This document shows, piece after piece, positions 43,166 through 46,084 of a DNA stretch of 46,084 nt (position 1 is the stretch's first letter; every line of letters begins with the position of its first letter). Position numbers and translations under genes: made by a program. This DNA is from Bacteroides sp. (lineage in GTDB: Bacteria > Bacteroidota > Bacteroidia > Bacteroidales > Muribaculaceae): contig JAMPEM010000016.1 in NCBI GenBank assembly GCA_023665145.1, forward strand, positions 1 to 46,084, given 5' to 3'. The notes below the pieces were generated by a model. It made no database searches. It saw only the letters and a list, made by a program, of their open reading frames with translations, and was not told where the DNA came from.

Positions 43166-43307
43166 AATTGTAAAACTTTTCTATATGAAAATTGTTACAA
43201 TCTGTAGGGACAATTTATGCCCTACTTTTCACAAGGCTAATCTTGCGTAATCTGAGAGTCTAACAACCTCTCAAATGAAATAATTGTACTTTAAATATTT
43301 AATGTAA
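43166..43307 (+). other. Upstream region of the GH13 gene
   Basis: AT-rich. A weak -7-like TACTTTAA (about 43287-43294) lies shortly before the ATG. CTAACAACCTCTCAAATG (43260-43276) is one of several copies of a short intergenic motif. No clear -33 element. Confidence 0.35.
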
Positions 43308-46019
43308 ATGAAGAGATCTTTACTGCTGACGATGGCAGCATTCCTTGTCGCGGTTTTCGGTATGCGTGGTCAGGTAACGTCTGAACCCTCGCCGATTCCG
43401 GAGGATTGCAATGACTTGGTCATCTTTTTTCATGCCGATGAGGGGTCAAAAGGTTTGGCAAACACCCCGGCTACTACGGCTTTGTATGCCCATACGGGCG
43501 TAATTACCACTAACTCAGTGGATGGCGCGGATTGGAAATATGCACCGACTTGGCTTGACAATGCTGAGAAATATAAATTGGAATATGTAAGTCCGAATTT
43601 GTGGAAACTCAATATCGGCAATATCCGCAAATATTACGGTATCACAGACCCGGATGAGGTGGTGACTAAACTTGCATTCGTGTTCCGCAATGCCACCGGG
43701 ACAAAAGAGGGTAAGGCCACAGGTGGAAAGGATATATTTATCGATGTGGTAGCCAACAAGTTGCTCGTAGAACTGTCATCAACACTTACCGGTCCGGTAG
43801 TATTGCCCGGCCAGGAGAAAGTAAAATTCACATTGACAGCTAATCACGATGCTGCACTTGAACTGTTTGTCAACGGCACATCAATCGGTAAGGCAGCTGC
43901 AGCAAAATCATTAACTGCCGATTACACCTTCTCCACTCAGGGACAAAGTTATGTGGTGAAGGGTACTGCCGCCACTTCCGACCAGACAGCAGAAGTGGAA
44001 GAATCCATTTTCTTCCCCGTACCGGCACAAAACACGAACTATCCCGGCGGCACACCCAAAATGGGTGCTGTGAAGCAGAATGACGGTTCAGTGATTTTCT
44101 GTATCGCCGCTCCGCAGAAGCAACACGCGTTGCTCCTCGGCTCATGGAACGACTTTACTGCTAATGCAGCCTCTTCGATGGCTTATCAAGATTATAACGG
44201 CAACAGATATTTCTGGACAAAAATAGAAGGGTTGGATAATGACAAGATGTATATGTATTATTACGTCATCGACGGTGATAAGAAAGTCGGTGACCCATAC
44301 GCAAAACTTGTGCTTGACCCCTTCAACGACCAATATATCACCAATGACACATATCCCGACCTTCCGGCTTATCCGTGGGAGCATGTTCGCGATGTGCCGG
44401 TGGCTATATATCAAGGAAATATCAACGATTACAACTGGACCGACAAGAATTTCAAAGGTGTTGCTCCGGAGCAGCTTGTGATTTATGAAGTGCTATTACG
44501 CGACTTCACCGGAACTGAAGGAAAAGCTGACGGAAACGGCACGGTGCGCAAGGCTATCGAGAAGATACCTTACCTGAAACGCCTTGGTATCAACGCTGTT
44601 GAGCTGTTGCCTATCAACGAGTTTAACGGCAACATCTCCTGGGGTTATAATCCCAACTTCTATTTTGCTCCCGATAAAGCATACGGCACACCCGATGATT
44701 ATAAGGAATTTATCAATAAATGCCACGAAAACGGCATCGCCGTGATTCTTGATATGGTGTTCAATCAGACAGATTGGCTTCACCCCTGGTATCAGATGTA
44801 TGAGGTGGGAAGCAATCCCTTCTATAACGCCACAGCCCCTCACGCTTACTCAGTATTGAACGACTGGAATCAGGGGAATCCGGTTCTTCAGCAGCATTTC
44901 AACGATGTTTTGCAATACTGGATTAACGAATATCACGTGGACGGTTACCGTTTCGACCTTGTCAAGGGTCTCGGACTTAACAATTCTTATCCCAATAACG
45001 GTGACGGTGCCACCAATCAATACAACAAGAGCCGCGTAGAACGAATGAGAGCTCTTCAGCAAGCTGTCCTCGCTGTTAAGCCGGATGCTTATTTCATCAA
45101 TGAGAACCTTGCCGGTGCTAAAGAGGAGAACGAAATGGCAGCTTTCGGACAGCTCAACTGGGCCAACCTGAACACTCAAGGTCAAAACTTTGCCGCCGGA
45201 AATGCTTCCAACTCAGCATTGAACCGCTTCTATGCTCCGGATGACAGCCGTACATGGGGCTCTACCGTAAGTTATTTGGAGAGTCATGACGAACAGCGTC
45301 TGGCTTATGTGCAAATGCAACGCGGTGTGTCCGGTATCAAGGGTAACACTACCAACTCAATGCTCCGCCTCGGATGTGCTGCAGCCCAAATGCTCGTAGC
45401 TCCCGGCGCCCACATGATTTGGCAATTCTCCGAATTGGGTAATTATGACTCTACCAAGGCATCAAACGGCAGCAACAATACCGACCCCAAGACCGTAAGA
45501 TGGAATCTCTATAACGAACCAAGCCGCAGAGGTCTGTTTGAGACTTATCGCGAACTGATTGCTCTTCGCGTCAATAATCCGGAGCTTTTCTCAAAGAATG
45601 CTACTGTCAGCATGTCTTGCAGCGACTCAAATTGGGCTCAAGGCAGATCGATTCGCCTCTCAAACGGTGACAAGGAGATTTACCTCTTCGTCAACTGCAA
45701 CACTACTGCAACTGCAATCCCGGCAACGTTCAGCAAACGTGACAATTCAGCATATCACGTACTGCTCAAATCGTATAATTCCGACCCGAAATTCAATGCA
45801 GTGAGTGGCTCTGTATCGTTGGAAGCCAACTCGTTTGTCGTAATCGGCAGCACAAGCATAGCCGGTGTGGACGATATAATTGCCGATGGCGAAGAATTGA
45901 GCGGAGAAACTCGCTGGTATGACCTTCAGGGTCGTGAGGTGAACGCTGACACGCTTGACAACGGCCTGTATATCAAAGTGCAGGGTGGCAAAGCCGAGAA
46001 AGTGATGATTAGGAAATAG
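43308..46019 (+). CDS. T9SS-secreted GH13 alpha-amylase family protein
   Basis: This is a 903-residue protein. A signal peptide (about 1-21) precedes an N-terminal beta domain (about 25-240) and an E-set/CBM48-like domain (about 250-345, LLLGSWNDF and GDPYAKLVLDPF). The GH13 barrel runs from VIYEVLLRDFTG. The catalytic residues are the nucleophile D550 in DGYRFD, acid/base E599 in INENLAG and D661 in ESHDEQR. DMVFNQ is region I. A C-terminal beta domain leads to a type A T9SS signal (RWYDLQGREV, NGLYIKVQGG, KVMIRK). It is probably a surface or secreted enzyme for starch, glycogen or related alpha-glucans. No susC/susD pair is nearby. Confidence 0.93.
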   Translation: MKRSLLLTMAAFLVAVFGMRGQVTSEPSPIPEDCNDLVIFFHADEGSKGLANTPATTALYAHTGVITTNSVDGADWKYAPTWLDNAEKYKLEYVSPNLWKLNIGNIRKYYGITDPDEVVTKLAFVFRNATGTKEGKATGGKDIFIDVVANKLLVELSSTLTGPVVLPGQEKVKFTLTANHDAALELFVNGTSIGKAAAAKSLTADYTFSTQGQSYVVKGTAATSDQTAEVEESIFFPVPAQNTNYPGGTPKMGAVKQNDGSVIFCIAAPQKQHALLLGSWNDFTANAASSMAYQDYNGNRYFWTKIEGLDNDKMYMYYYVIDGDKKVGDPYAKLVLDPFNDQYITNDTYPDLPAYPWEHVRDVPVAIYQGNINDYNWTDKNFKGVAPEQLVIYEVLLRDFTGTEGKADGNGTVRKAIEKIPYLKRLGINAVELLPINEFNGNISWGYNPNFYFAPDKAYGTPDDYKEFINKCHENGIAVILDMVFNQTDWLHPWYQMYEVGSNPFYNATAPHAYSVLNDWNQGNPVLQQHFNDVLQYWINEYHVDGYRFDLVKGLGLNNSYPNNGDGATNQYNKSRVERMRALQQAVLAVKPDAYFINENLAGAKEENEMAAFGQLNWANLNTQGQNFAAGNASNSALNRFYAPDDSRTWGSTVSYLESHDEQRLAYVQMQRGVSGIKGNTTNSMLRLGCAAAQMLVAPGAHMIWQFSELGNYDSTKASNGSNNTDPKTVRWNLYNEPSRRGLFETYRELIALRVNNPELFSKNATVSMSCSDSNWAQGRSIRLSNGDKEIYLFVNCNTTATAIPATFSKRDNSAYHVLLKSYNSDPKFNAVSGSVSLEANSFVVIGSTSIAGVDDIIADGEELSGETRWYDLQGREVNADTLDNGLYIKVQGGKAEKVMIRK

Positions 46020-46084
46020 GAAACAGGGGATAGGAAACAGGGGGTAGGAAACAGGGGGTAGGAAACAGGGGGTAGGAAACAGGG
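46011..46084 (+). repeat. Heptad tandem array beginning at the GH13 stop codon
   Basis: AGGAAAT, AGGAAAC, AGGGGAT, then AGGAAAC and AGGGGGT alternate in strict seven-base register to the window end, ten full units plus AGGG. The TAG stop (46017-46019) lies across the first two units. The array continues outside the window. Confidence 0.95.

Noticed and set aside
40974-46019. A polysaccharide utilisation locus
   Set aside because: There is a GH13 enzyme but no susC/susD pair, no sensor-regulator and no other glycosidase in the window.
46011-46084. End array as a telomere or CRISPR-like repeat
   Set aside because: It is a simple heptad duplication starting in the stop codon of a GH13 gene, with no spacers.

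Overview
The window looks like chromosomal DNA from a gut-type Bacteroidota, order Bacteroidales, probably close to Muribaculaceae. The lineage call is inference. It rests on Bacteroidota-type promoters (-33 TTTG, about 20 bp, -7 TAnnTTTG), the near absence of strong Shine-Dalgarno sites, three proteins with type IX secretion (T9SS) C-terminal sorting domains, and Bacteroidota families such as DUF5683 and DUF2027-Smr. No phage, insertion sequence or CRISPR array was recognised.

Layout. 1-5 kb: a partial tRNA-Tyr, then a minus-strand operon parA-parB-DUF5683-mltD. 5-10 kb: a MATE exporter diverging from an MsbA-like ABC exporter, followed by a purN gene fused to a CD225-like membrane domain and a DUF2752 gene. 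10-15 kb: a zinc-ribbon DUF805 protein, a coiled-coil membrane protein and polA, all minus strand. 15-18 kb: polyprenyl synthase, rnhB, a HAD hydrolase and ribF. 18-23 kb: an efflux operon of TolC, HlyD and two ABC-2 permeases with no ATPase gene. 23-28 kb: a RelA/SpoT enzyme and a 7TM-HD phosphohydrolase. 28-33 kb: a 1590-residue secreted multidomain protein. 33-38 kb: DUF695, DUF2027-Smr, phoH and sufB. 38-40.5 kb: fructose-bisphosphate aldolase, then a DUF4160/DUF2442 toxin-antitoxin-like pair whose first gene carries a nonsense codon. 40.5-46 kb: a candidate structured RNA and two T9SS-secreted proteins, the second a GH13 glycosidase.

The genes are mostly housekeeping: cell wall and chromosome segregation, export, replication and repair, isoprenoid, riboflavin and purine synthesis, stringent response, Fe-S assembly and glycolysis. 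The unusual material lies mainly between genes. A dispersed intergenic repeat family (five clear copies plus partials) carries a heptanucleotide tract of variable length, and the same heptamer forms an array of about 270 bp against the stop codon of the Smr gene. A second, unrelated heptad array starts at the stop codon of the GH13 gene. Other points of interest are the purN-CD225 fusion, a polA whose proofreading residues are lost, several promoters so close to the ATG that leaderless mRNAs are predicted, a promoter-to-terminator RNA unit near 40.7 kb, and a 36-bp perfect palindrome downstream of fba.
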